Positions 9,911-21,246 of a stretch of 64,000 bases of DNA are shown in pieces. The DNA is taken from contig BTPP01000003.1 in the NCBI GenBank assembly GCA_037102815.1, positions 1,240,001-1,304,000 of the forward strand. Reading direction: 5' to 3'. The first letter of the stretch is position 1; every line of letters starts with the position of its first letter. Origin of the DNA: Neurospora intermedia (lineage: Eukaryota > Ascomycota > Sordariomycetes > Sordariales > Sordariaceae). A program made the position numbers and the translations under genes. The notes beneath the pieces are model-generated. The model had not been told where the DNA came from. It was given only the letters and a program-made list of their open reading frames with translations, and ran no database searches.

Positions 9911-10797
9911 ATGGCCCCGATGAACAACTTCTTCCGCGCGGCGCGCCCCGTTTTCCGCAACACCTTCTTCACCTCCAACGCCGCCCGCAATGGCGGCAAG
10001 CGTTTCCAGAGCACAGCGAGTTCGGAGCAGGCGCAAGAGTCCTTCTTCAAGCGCATGTGGAACAGCCCGGTTGGCTTCAAGACGGTGCACTTCTGGTATG
10101 TTGTTTTGTTGAGGCACCTTTTAGGCCTTTTGGAGTCGGCGCAACAGCAGCAGTAACAACAACAACGACGACGACGCAATGATCAACATCGAAAAAAAAA
10201 AGATTCGGACAAAGATGCGTTCCAATGAGCAAGAGCAAAGGCTAATCCATGTCCAATTGAAAAACAACAGGGCCCCTGTCATGAAATGGGGTCTCGTCCT
10301 CGCAGGTATCTCCGACTTTGCGCGCCCGGCCGAGAAGCTCTCGCTCACCCAGAACGCCGCCCTGACTGCCACCGGTCTCATCTGGACCCGCTGGTGCTTG
10401 ATCATCAAGCCCAAGAACTACCTGTGCGTTTCCCTTCTTCCATCTTGTCGTCGCCCTTCGTTTTTGACCCTACCAACAAACCTACGTCATCCCATTCCCA
10501 ACAACAATCACCACCACCACCAATACCATCTTCACGTCCATCTCCTGGTCCATACCTATCCCTTCTTCCACTCCCCAATATAACAGCCCTACTTCCTTTT
10601 GCCCAACCCAGAACTAACTTTTCTTGTTTTCTCCCAGTCTCGCCGCCGTCAACTTCTTCCTTGGCATCGTCGGTGTCGTTCAAGTCTCCCGTATCCTCAT
10701 GTGGCAACAATCCCAAAAGAACAAGACCCTCCCCGCCGCTGCTGAGGAGGTCAAGGAAAACGTCAAGGAGGAGGTTAAGAAGGTCGTCAAGGCCTAA
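9911..10797 (+). CDS. MPC2: mitochondrial pyruvate carrier subunit MPC2
   Basis: Three exons, 9911-10095, 10271-10423 and 10638-10797, encode 165 residues. The N-terminus (MAPMNNFFRAARPVFRNTFF) is basic and hydroxylated like a mitochondrial presequence. The carrier core follows: VGFKTVHFWAPVMKWGLVLA, GISDFARPAEKLSLTQNAAL, GLIWTRWCLIIKPKNYLLAA and VNFFLGIVGVVQVSRI, with the usual membrane helices. The charged tail KENVKEEVKKVVKA is longer than in yeast. The family forms a heterodimer with MPC1 in the inner membrane and imports pyruvate into the matrix. RPAEKLSLTQN places it in the MPC2/MPC3 branch. Introns have donors gtatgt and gtgcgt and CAG acceptors. Confidence 0.95.
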
Positions 10798-11840
10798 ACT
10801 TTCGAAACGTAACGAAATCGATCGATTGATGACGAGCCATTGAGGTTTTTGGCATAGTTGGTAGTCGGGAGTCGGGAGTCCAAGTCCAAGTCGAAGTCGA
10901 AAGTCAAAAACACGTAGAGGCCGGCATTTCGTCATAGAAAGGGTTTCAAAGTTATACGACAGGAGCTGAAATCACATGCCGACTGTGACTATAAGATTGC
11001 GGCAACGGCAACGGCTATAGCGAAGCTGGCGTCGATGGGAATGTGGAAGGGCAGCGCCATGATTTTGAAGTGTCTGCATCGACGGATGGCGGGGTGGACG
11101 GACTTATATCATTGGAAGGAGCCGGGGTCTTCATATTGGTGATGTGCTTGATTCTGATCAGATCAGATACGACGGTGGATGTGTAGGTGTACGTGCAGAT
11201 GGAGGTACAGTTCCGGAGGCGGCAAAGTGCGCGGCTTATAACGATCCAAGGCGAAGGCAACTTCACCAAGTGATTCATCTCTTGTGCTGATTTCGGCACT
11301 AGATACTACAACATTATTTCTTTCTTTTTTTTTCTCTTCGATGGGATCCAATATATGCGCCCGTTCTTATCATCTGCAATTATTGAAAAACTCTCTGATG
11401 AACAGTTGGACTCACCAGAGCTTTCAGGTTGTTGCAGCATTTCGAAAATGATAGGAATAATGTGACTGTTTCTTCTCTAGATTCGCGCTGCTTCCAAAGC
11501 TTATCCAGGTATCTCATAACAAAATGGGTCGCCCAACGTCGAGCGCTGACGATACAAATACTAGGAAGGATATACAATAATGACCACAAAAAGGCTGCCC
11601 CCCAAAAACCAAAAGCTTGCGCTTGCGTCGTGTATCTTCTGGATCGAGAACACCCACCGAACTGAAGAAATAGAGATACAAATCCAACGCCAGCGATGAA
11701 GATATTAAAAAACATTTGAACCTGAAAAAGAACCTTTACATCCTTCTCTCTATGACGGGGTATCCGCTTTTCTTCCTCTTTATCCTCAATTCCCATTTGA
11801 GACACTGGACATGGCAAACCGACGGTAACAAACATCGATA
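10798..11840. other. convergent 3' intergenic region
   Basis: It lies between the stop of MPC2 (+) and that of pantothenate kinase (-), so it should contain both 3' UTRs and terminators. A 151-codon minus-strand frame at 11380-11835 has hydrophobic runs but no family signature; see the rejected list. Confidence 0.5.
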
Positions 11841-13603
11841 TTATTCATTGTCAGCATCCCTCGTTCTCGTCCGAGCATTCATTCGCGCTTCCATGGCGGT
11901 AGCCTGATCGAAGCTTCCCCTACGGCCCCAATTCTGAGGCTGCCGCTTGAGGAACGCGCCGACAGCTCCTAGGTAGCCCTCGTGTCTGAGGAAGTAAGCC
12001 TGCTTGGCGCCCTTGCTCCAGAACTTGATGGCGTAGCTGAGCGTGTTCATGGTCTGCGGGTGTCCCCTGATGAAGGACCCGCCGAAGTAGATGTTGCTGA
12101 GTTCGTGAATCTGGCTCTGCAGATAAGCGAGCTGTCCAATGTTGTTACTGATCGCGTACAGCAAGGAGACCGAGACGTCGGCGCTCGAGAAATGCTTGTT
12201 GCCAGGCAAAGTTGTTGATGATGTAGAGGGGCCCTCGTCAACGTCGACCGGGCTCAGTCCACCGCTGTCCTCGGCTTCCGTCTCGGCTTGTCGCTTCAAA
12301 CGGAACACCTTTCCGAAAGAGCTGGCAATGGTAGTGCTCTTGAGGCCGATCTTGCCATAGTCGGTGCCGTAGATGTCGCCGACCAGCATGTCGACTTTAC
12401 TGTTGTCACCCTTGGATGCCATATCTAGCATCTCATCGAAGCTACGAGCTCCAGTGAGGAGACTTAGCAGGCCCCAAAGCGTGCCGCCACCGAGTGATGT
12501 ACCGCCCACACGCTGATAGTCCCGAGGCCCTGTCACTTTTAAGAACGACACTCCGGACCCGATATTTACCAGGAGGTATGGATATCTGTGGGTAGAGGGA
12601 TCGACGAAGTTCATTGGGTCTGCTTCTGAGTAGGTAAAGACTTCGCGGGGGATTTCAGTGATGAAGAAGTCGAGTCCTGTAGTTATGCCTATTAGCAATA
12701 GTTTCCATGCTAGAGTGCATGAATGACATACCTATTATCAGACACTCCATTTCATCTTCCCGGATGACATCGACTTCCAAAACGTCGCGAATCATGTCGT
12801 AAAACTTGTATGCGCCACCGCCCGTTGCCATGACGCACAGCTCGGGGCCAATGTTAGACTCATTGAGCATTTGGTGTTTGCGCTTGAGGGCGCGCATGAA
12901 CTCGAGACAATCATCAATGTGGTCGGTTTCGAAGCTGACGAAGTTGAGGCGTCCACCTGGTTCCGTGGAGTGAGGCTCGCGGGAGAAGTACACCAGTTTA
13001 GCCAGAGAACCACCGATCTATCCGAGGTATCAACCATTAACAATGCGTCCAATAGGATATCAACGGGAAGTGATGGTGAAAGTGTGTCCATACATCAACA
13101 GCGATATGGCTGACTATCGCAGTGTGGTTCGGTAGTCTGATGTCTTTAGACTCTTGACGATTTGGTGAACCACCGCGGCTGCTGCTTCCACTTGGTGTCT
13201 GTGGCGGCGAAGCGCTGCCGTGCTCAACGATGAATGCGCCCTCAACATTGATGCGAACAGAGCCCGGATGGCTCAAAGCAGTGTCGAGCTCGATTGGACC
13301 AGAAGTAGATGCGCGCTGGCGGTTGGCTGACGGGGGTGACGTTGTCGCGGAGGTCAAGGCTGTGACAGGAGTTGACGCAGTCGCAATCTCGGGGCTGGTG
13401 ATGGTAGGCGTTGTAAGAGTGGTAAGCGCAGCGTTCGGAGAGAGATGAGTGGTCAATTGGCCGATCTGCGATGATAGGCCGTCATTTCTCAGCTCTGGGT
13501 CGCGAGACTCGGGTTGTTGGTGGTCGGCTTGCTGTTGCGACGACGGGTGTTGCGGGTGGGGAGCAATAGCCTCGGCTTCGGCTTGGTTGCTCTCTGACGA
13601 CAT
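11841..13603 (-). CDS. CAB1: pantothenate kinase (eukaryotic type II)
   Basis: Three exons, 13603-13094, 13017-12732 and 12676-11841, encode 543 residues in phase. The first 140 residues are a low-complexity Ser/Thr/Pro/Gln extension. The kinase domain then begins with HIAVDIGGSLAKLVYFSRE (phosphate-1 motif of the ASKHA fold), followed by FVSFETDHIDDCLEFM, ELCVMATGGGAYKFYD, YPYLLVNIGSGVSFLKV (phosphate-2) and VGGTSLGGGTLWGL. The C-terminal block (IYFGGSFIRGHPQTMNTLSY, then HEGYLGAVGAFLKR) is diagnostic of PanK. It phosphorylates pantothenate, the first and usually regulated step of CoA synthesis. A Ser/Glu-rich insert lies near VDVDEGPSTSSTT. The ATG at 13603 is preferred because the upstream in-frame codons have no ATG. 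Confidence 0.96.
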
Positions 13604-15100
13604 GTTGTATCTGTTGTTGTTCACAACACGGAGAAAAAGGGTAGGTTGAGGTTAGAACAACACGAGCGGTTCAAGGAGGCATGAACGTGTCTTTGAGGGC
13701 AGCCATTCGGAGAGCGCTTTTTGGGCGAGACAGGCTTGTCAGAGTCCTTTTAAAGGAGGAGGGATACTGAAAACTACATTGTAGATCATATCCCGGGTGC
13801 CTTTGGTGGTGATCTACTGTGTAGTCAGAGGTGGGCCACACTACAAAAACGGCCGCACGGGTTATCGATAAGGTGCTACTACAAGAAAAGGATCCACATC
13901 AACATCCCATGGCTTACAGGCCTAGTCTTGCCGATTCCAACCCTGTCTACGAAAACCCCAACAAATACCGTGACGATTGTGAATCCTTTCGCCCGAGACA
14001 TTGCACATCATGATCCTTCCGTCTGGAGGGTACAGGCGTCACATTTTTATCCCATGTTCACTTTGGACTGGATTCCACGATTGAAACGGTTACTAGCATG
14101 GTCCGACTGTCCTCCAAATACCCGATCCTGCTACTCAAGTCTTCGTCTGCGCCGTCCTCCGTGCCATCTCTCGTCAGCCTGGGCGTCGCGACAACGGTTC
14201 CGTATGTAGTGTACTTGTACACTATTGTAGATCGCCACCCGGGCAGATGGGAACATGTACGCAACACCACTCAGCGCAACAGTGCAACTAGCCGTCCGCT
14301 TGTTGATTAAAACCAGCAAAGGCATGTAATCTGTGAGACCGCACTTTGAAGGATCATTATGTACTGCCCATTTCTTTAGCCCTAGTGTGCTGTCTGCCGT
14401 CCATCCTTCCTCCTCCTGCTGCTCCTTTACAGCTTTCAGTAATCATCAATGCCATCCTGGCGACCCAGCACCAGCTACTCCGACTCCAACACAAACCAAA
14501 ATCAAGACCGACAGAAACAGAATTCCAAATCGCCCTTCCGGTATTTTGTGCACAAGCCCCCAGAATAGCCCCATAGAGCCCGCCGGTTCCGTCCATCAAA
14601 CCATCGACCCACAAAGAGTGTAGCGTAAGCTAAAGAAAAAAAAGAGACAAAAAACCGCCGATAAAAAAAAAGAAAGTCATGATACATAAGCCTTGCACTG
14701 AAGGGGAACATGCCTGATGCTCCGACATGCGACTGTGGGGAAATGGTTCGGCTCGGCGCAGGTACGTCGACTCCACAGCGCCGAAAATACCGAAATCGGT
14801 TTACGTTTTCCCCAGAGCGGGGACAGAATCGAACGGGGAATGAAAGGTGATTTGATGACAGCCGACAAGCCGGCGGCATAATGGCGGGGGTTCCCGCACG
14901 TCCGAACCCAGAAAGGACAGCGAGTGGAAGACCACCCCGCATTTTTACACGGTAAGCTTCCGTCATCCACTGACGGGATGCAAACAGTCTTGAGGTTCAG
15001 TTGTCTTGACCAATTCCTCGATCCGGTTATCAGATCCATCATTTTTTAACGAACCATACATAGCAGATATCTGAAAGACACTGTAAGAAATTCAAGATAC
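13604..15100. other. intergenic, PanK upstream region
   Basis: About 1.5 kb containing the presumed PanK promoter and the 3' flank of the RGS gene. Open frames on both strands are short and show no recognisable motif. Confidence 0.5.
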
Positions 15101-16867
15101 TCAAAACAAGTCCCCTCCAGGCACGGCGACAAAGATGGCCGTCAGGATCGCCGACAGCACCACGGCGCACAACATGCTCTGCACCGCAATCGTGTCCTGA
15201 ATCTGGCGAAGCATGGGCTCCTGGATCCACACCTCTCGATCAAAGATCTTGCGGATCACGTTGCGCTGCTGGTACCGGACCAGCCACGGCTCGTCCTCAT
15301 AGCTGTTGCCGGACCCGAAGCTATCAAACGACCGCTTCGCCTTGCCCTCTTCCCCATCCTCCTCCTCCGCCATGAACAGCTCCCACGGACGAATATGTCG
15401 GTGGTGCAGCCCGTGCAGGACCACGCACATACCCTTGTACGCCGCAATCAGCGTGGAGATGCCCAGCACCCAGCCGATGGCCGCCAGGGCGCGGTAGCCG
15501 CGGCCCGCGTTGGACAAAGCCAGCACGATGGCGACCACGGTGCTGATCAGGATGAGCGCGACGCCGAGCCCCCGTGCGAAGAAGACGCGCGCCGGGTTGC
15601 CGTTGCAGATGGACCAGCGGATGAAGTTGGGGTGCGCCTGACGACGCAGCGCGGATTCGATAGGCGTGATGATGATGCGGAATGCGGACGGGTGCGTCGT
15701 GTGTGCAAGCGCTTGAAGTACGGCTTTTTGCTCCTTGTCGGAGAGGTTGAGCTGCCGGGGCGCGTCGTCCATAATATAAGTGGCGATCACCCGGTCGATT
15801 TCTTTGCGGAAGGGTTGTATGGTGACTGTTTGGTTTGGATGTTCTGTCAGTCAACATTGCCCCTTTTCGATTCGGTATTCGACAGCAGCTATCGCATGCA
15901 TGTCATGCCTCCGTGGGAGTGTGGCATATGAAAACTGGGGAAAAAAAACGAGCAGGAGACGTATGCTTACACGGTGGCTTGATGCCTGCTGTGGCAAAGG
16001 CATCGCTCGCTTGCGTGCGGTACGTCGTCGCCATACTGGACCCGTTATACTCGGAGGAAAACGTCTCCTGGTGGTAGCCACGCGGAGTGTCCGGCGGCGT
16101 TCCGAACGGGTCGTTGCTGCCCGTCCGCGTGCCCTCGGGTAAGTCTGATGTACTTCGGCCTCTTGGACTGGACAAGACTGGGGTCGACCCCTTTTCGAAA
16201 TCAGTACCCTTGAATATTTCCACAGTCACGTCTCCTGTTTTGCAGTTCGGCTTCTTGCGGGCCTTCTCAGCCTGCTCTTTCTGAATTTTGTGAATGGCTT
16301 CCTCCTCCATGGCCGGTGTCCATTCTGGAGCAAGAGCAAGGTCCCACGTTTTGGCTTGCTCGAAGCGCTTCATGTAGTCACGATACCACAGAAAGAATTG
16401 CAAGTTCTCCGCTGACCGCTCCACGTATATCAGGTAGTTCATAAAGTCACGGACGGTACATGGCTACATACGGCTAGTCAGCCACTGGTCTGTCTTAATG
16501 TGAGGCAGGATCAAGCACTGACTGGACATGTTCCCCCCTCGATAATTTTATCAAAGCTCAATGCTGATGGGATTCCTGCGATGCTACCCGAGTTGACTGG
16601 CCTCAGGCTTGGTTCTGTCTTCTCTGATCCTGCTTCACTGTTTCTGGGAGGGGAGTTGCTGATGGTGTTCTGGCCGGTGCTGGGCTCATCACCCAGTGAG
16701 ATGTTGTTCTTGTCGACGTAGGCTGGACGCCGGTATGTGAGAGGTAAGAGACCCATCGTGATGGGAAGTCGGACTGCTGTTGATGGAGGAACACTCGCCA
16801 CTGGGTTTGGGGTTTCGAGACGATAGGGTGCCAATCTGTCGTACTGCAAATCTCCAAGCGATAACAT
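15101..16867 (-). CDS. RGS-domain membrane protein (Rax1-like)
   Basis: Three exons, 16867-16523, 16463-15971 and 15825-15101, encode 520 residues with consistent phase. After an N-terminal LGDLQYDRLAPYRLETPNP, the RGS-type helical domain starts at ALSFDKIIEGGTCPPCTVRD and continues with FMNYLIYVERSAENLQFFLW, YRDYMKRFEQAKTWDL. A Ser/Thr/Pro-rich linker follows (RGRSTSDLPEGTRTG). The last 240 residues hold PFRKEIDRVIATYIMDDAPR and three hydrophobic segments (around GVALILISTVVAIVLAL, AAIGWVLGISTLIAAY and SMLCAVVLSAILTAIFVAV). RGS proteins accelerate GTP hydrolysis by G-alpha subunits. RGS plus three C-terminal membrane segments is the architecture of fungal Rax1-type proteins. The second donor could be read two ways; only gtaagc (exon end 15971) keeps the frame. 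Confidence 0.88.
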
Positions 16868-16985
16868 GAAGGGGTAAGGCAAAACAAAAGAGATGGAGAG
16901 GCTAATCGTTTATATAGTATCGTCTTGTTCCTGGAGCAAATCCTAACTACAGATCACCTTCGTTAACTCCGATCTTGATCGGGCA

Positions 16986-17361
16986 TCATCCATACATGGG
17001 TACCAGGCACTCCAGGGTGGGCGGAAGCGGGATGTCGAAACTGACAAACAGGTACGAGAAAAACAAGAACATGGCGTAAAACTATCCAAGCTGTCAGCCC
17101 CTAGTTGGCCTGTCAGGCCTGAATCCATTGCTTTTTTGAGACCTGAACCCCTCTCGAAGTCAGGGCAACAGGGCTTCCAATGCTGTTGACAGTACACCAC
17201 ATGGCGATAACAGCATGCGTGGCGCATTCAACGAAGCAGTATTATTTGGTATCAGTGTCTTTTCGACGCGCGAGCTGGCGAAGGAGGCGTTACGAACCAG
17301 GAACAAATGGGTCTAGGGCGTCGAGATTTTCCTCCACAAACCAACCATTGTCACGGACCAT
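16986..17361 (-). CDS. candidate small single-span membrane protein
   Basis: I do not recognise this protein. Three exons (17361-17294, 17182-17149 and 17081-16986) join in phase into 65 codons. They read MVRDNGWFVEENLDALDPFV, then a short linker, then a hydrophobic span FYAMFLFFSYLFVSFDIPLP and the tail PTLECLVPMYG. The second intron (67 nt) has a CTGAC branch-like site 13 nt before TAG, which is a good fungal pattern. The first intron is weaker (donor gtaacg, acceptor cag). Phase consistency across both joins and the clean hydrophobic helix support a real gene, but the length is short enough for chance. It sits 118 bp upstream of the RGS start on the same strand. Confidence 0.38.
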
Positions 17362-20016
17362 CCGAGGACCAGCTTTTTACTACGCCCTTCTCGATCAAAA
17401 GCAATAAATATCGGGAATATCGACACTGGGCTGTTAAGCTGCAAAGGGAAAGTATCGCCGTAATGAGGCTGTCTGGCGACTTCTTGATTGGCGGGATTCG
17501 GGACACACGGCCGGCTTGGCTCTCGAAGTCCGCTCTTGAGGTTTTACGCACAGTCTCTTTTTTTTTTCGTTTTGATTATGACATGCATCTGCTATGATTG
17601 CGCACATGAGAGCGGAGAAAATCGAATTGTTCCCAGGAAAAGTCGACAAGTCAGGTACGGGCAGTCCTCGAGAATTTACTCCCGACGTTGTTTGTCACTG
17701 TTACGGCAGCGATGCGGCGAAGTGGAAGTCTTCGGTGACTCCAACCACGTCGTAGCAACGACCGACCCGAGAAAGCTTTCACTATGGGTGAAGATCGCTG
17801 GAATGGCTTTCTGATCTTCGATGCGACCCTTCACTGGGAATGGGATCTCTCTAAGATGAAGCCCGATCGGAGCGGAGCCCGGCCTCTTCCAATGGTGCCC
17901 TTCGTCAGGACTAAAGTGCCGGTGCCGTGGAACTGGGTACTGGCATTTCCCTACATTGTTTGTGGACCAAACAACAACTAGGGACCAATTGTATCTGCTG
18001 GAAACGACAACGCCATCATCCGGTTAGTCGCCGTGCTGTGCTCGGACACGAAAGATAATCTTAAAAAGTTGAAAGAAGGGCTGCCAATGTCTCCCAAGAG
18101 ATGGGGATTGCTTTCAGACACATCATGTTAAGGAGTACACCTGATGGAAAGGGAGTATGGCTTAGCACACTCCAACCACGCCTGAATATCATCACACTGC
18201 CGCCAACCAACCGCCCCCGAACATGCAACTATGACAGCCGTACTCGACACCGACGTTACGCAACCATTCCCGCCAAGAACACCCGTACGACATGGAGCTG
18301 CTCCGTCCCCTTCGCCATGAAACCCGAATGGTCTTTTTCCCCGTCCAAGAGTTCGGTTCATACGCAATTTGATCGGCGGAGCGGCAGCACGAATCTGCTG
18401 CACCTATCAGGGGTTCACTTTTTCAGGGAGACTCCCAGAGGCCCCGAAGGGCCTCGGTGATTGATAGTGGCTGCAGCACATATTCCTTTTTCTCGACCTA
18501 CATACCTTGTTTGAAAGACTTCAATGTGGTTGCACCACAGCAGCTAGCTGGCCGCTGACAAGAGCTCTAGGCAATGGATTCACTTCTTGTCTCTCCCGCT
18601 TCTGGAACAGCAAAACCCAAATGTCTGAGGCGAATAGCCTTTGTCTTGAGAACAGACTCGCTCACTTGCTCCTCGCTCCTTCACTCCCTCACACTGGCCT
18701 GGCTGCGTATTTTCTGACTTTTGCTGTTAATCATTTATCTCCATCCCCATTCCCTTTGTTTCACCAACGTTCAGCCAGCTCCATGACACATGGAGGCCGG
18801 TGACTGTAAATCACCATGGACAATATCTCGGGGACACTCCGGAGCATAAGCTCCCCGCAGTGTGTGGACCGGCAGAGTGAGTGCTGTGCATGGACTACGG
18901 ACTACTAGTCAAATCACCCTTTCGGTCCCGAACGTGGAGCCTTTAAACCTGCACATGGTGCACAACCACGCAGTGAAAAGTTTATTCTCTAGAACAATTT
19001 CTTAAAAGACACCTGGACCCTTGTTTTCGCCCAGTGCCCCAGTCGGGCCCAGCACGGATGTCGATGTACATTAATGTCTTACTTAGCACTTCGCTTCGCT
19101 CGGACTACATCCGAGGTAAGACATCCCTTTGCTTCTTGTCGCCTTTTCATGCTCCCTTACTTGTCCTGATTTTCCTTTTTCCATCTTGTTTCCCCTCTTT
19201 CTCCACGGTCGATGTTCGTTCTGGGGGGTTTTCGCCGACCTGGTTAGGTAGGTTGTGATTCTAAGACAAGTATACCTCTACTGCGTACGGTAAAGTCCAA
19301 TGTTTGTCTGCGGGGGCGCTGGTGTGTGCTTGTTTGTGCCTGGAGCTAGCCACAGCTAGCTGCCACAGAAAGCTGTTCCTGAACGTCGTTTTGATTTAGT
19401 TCCCTTCTTTCTTTCAGGTTTCTTTCAGCTCTTCCGCCGGTTTATCTTCGCCGCATCAATCGTCTCAATGGGAGACCCTCTCACTTATTGGTTTATTCTA
19501 TACAATTCTTCTGTTTCAGAGGGGAAACTAAGGGTAAGGTACATCAATATCTCTAGGGTGAAAAAGGAAGCCCGAATTTTCCTTTCCCCAGAGTAACGTA
19601 ACTCATGGAGACCGGCTTGAGATTCCTCCCATCGTCAAGCCGCTCTCCTCAGCTGGTTTTACTTCTTTCTAGTCGCTCGAACCTGGCCTGGTCATGAACA
19701 AAGCCACCGTCCCTGCTATCGTTCCCGCCGCCGCCGCCGTCGCAGCCCGGCCGGCACTCTTCTTCCCAAACACTAGATAACAATAGAACCCCGCCCGCCC
19801 TGCGCTGCCCCAGATGGGGCCTGGCGGCCCAGGCACCGGCGAGTACATAAGGTTCATTATGTAGCTCCTATGCTGCAACGGGGCGGACCGAGTGGTCCTA
19901 TGGTTCAATGATATACCTGATGATCAAAATGCGTAATTTTTGTGAAGTCAATGGCAGCTGGGACAGTGTTGTTCGTTCGACAAGGTTACCTATGCAACTT
20001 AACTGTTTGCCTTTTT

Positions 20017-20048
<32 letters not shown>

Positions 20049-21246
20049 TGGGGGGGGGGGGGGGGGGAGGGGGTAGTATGGCTGGAAAATCGGAAATGAG
20101 GGTATGAGTTGTGAGGTTCGTTTTTGGGGTAAAACCGGGGTTTGTTTTCTTGGATTACAAGCACTTTACCAATATCGCATAGGTATCTACCCGAAACAAC
20201 CCAGCACAGCAAGACTTCTTGACGTTTTTACCTTATCTCAGTCAACTGACTTTGTGTAAGCAGTTTCATGGCCGTTTATGACATCAGAAGCTTATGTAGC
20301 TTCACAAAAGGATATTCGTGCTTTTCCTGTCATTTACTGATACACTGCTTTGCTCGGTGGGTTACATGGTTTTGTTGTTTATACAACACATTTCCATGTC
20401 CTATCTTGACAAGCTCACATGCTTTAGACCAAACGCTTTACCTGGAAGATACAGAGGCGTCATATGACTATCCCCCTGAAATGCATCGTGGTGAAAGCTC
20501 TTCAACCGACCGGTCATCATCTACCAGATGCTTATATGCCTATATATGATGCGCATTCTGAAGTTAGAGTGTCCTCAACATTTTGCTCCGACACCTCCCC
20601 GCGACCGCCTACTACCCGCAGAATCATCAAACAACATCCAAAACATATGAATTTGCGCAGACCCCTTAATACAGGTTGTTATTTTTCAGAAATCTTTTCC
20701 TCTTCCTGTTTAATATTTGAAAGCTCCGAGTAATTAACGCCCGTGATGCTGCAACCTGCGTCCCCGGTGAGCCCGACTATGTACCCGAATGAACGCTCCA
20801 AGCCCCTGTCTTGCCCAGCGGGACGGTCCGAGCCGCCCTGTTGGTAAACGCACCCTTGACAGAACCACAACTCCCAAGCAGAGACTATGGTGATCGTTAT
20901 CAAAACAGGCTCGCCACATTTTCGAAAACAGAGGCCAGATCCCCACTCTTTTAGGGTCAGAAGGTCCAAGCGCCGTCCCAGTTACCTGGTTGCTGGTAAA
21001 TGAATCGTAAAGTTGTGTTCCGAGTCATTCTGCTCGTTCAATTTGTCAGTCTTGAAGCGGGGTGAGCTCGTGATCTCCAGGCAAGTTAGTTATCCAACTT
21101 TCATCTTCTGCTGAGTTGGCGCATAAGCACGAGACTTTGTAAGATTGTTCCTTCTGTACTGCGCTGCTATGTCCCCTTTCAAGTTCAGGATTGGAGCTCG
21201 AACTACACTATGGAAATCTCACTGTCTTTTGCGCGGTTCACTCCGA
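17362..21246. other. 3.9-kb gene-poor interval
   Basis: The largest unexplained stretch before the AT-rich block. Composition is normal and not RIP-like. Several frames of 60-120 codons occur on both strands, but none has a recognisable domain or a splice arrangement I would defend. It contains the T/G homopolymer junction at 20012-20073. It could hold an uncharacterised gene with many introns, a long non-coding RNA or only regulatory DNA. Confidence 0.4.
20012..20073 (+). repeat. poly-T / poly-G homopolymer junction
   Basis: Seventeen T, one C, twenty T, then eighteen G, one A and five G. Such adjacent T and G runs are slippage-prone and hard to sequence, so the exact lengths are uncertain. 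Confidence 0.95.

Noticed and set aside
11380-11835. 151-codon minus-strand frame with hydrophobic runs
   Set aside because: It follows the PanK stop directly, has no family signature, and is A/T-rich like 3' UTR sequence. It may be chance.
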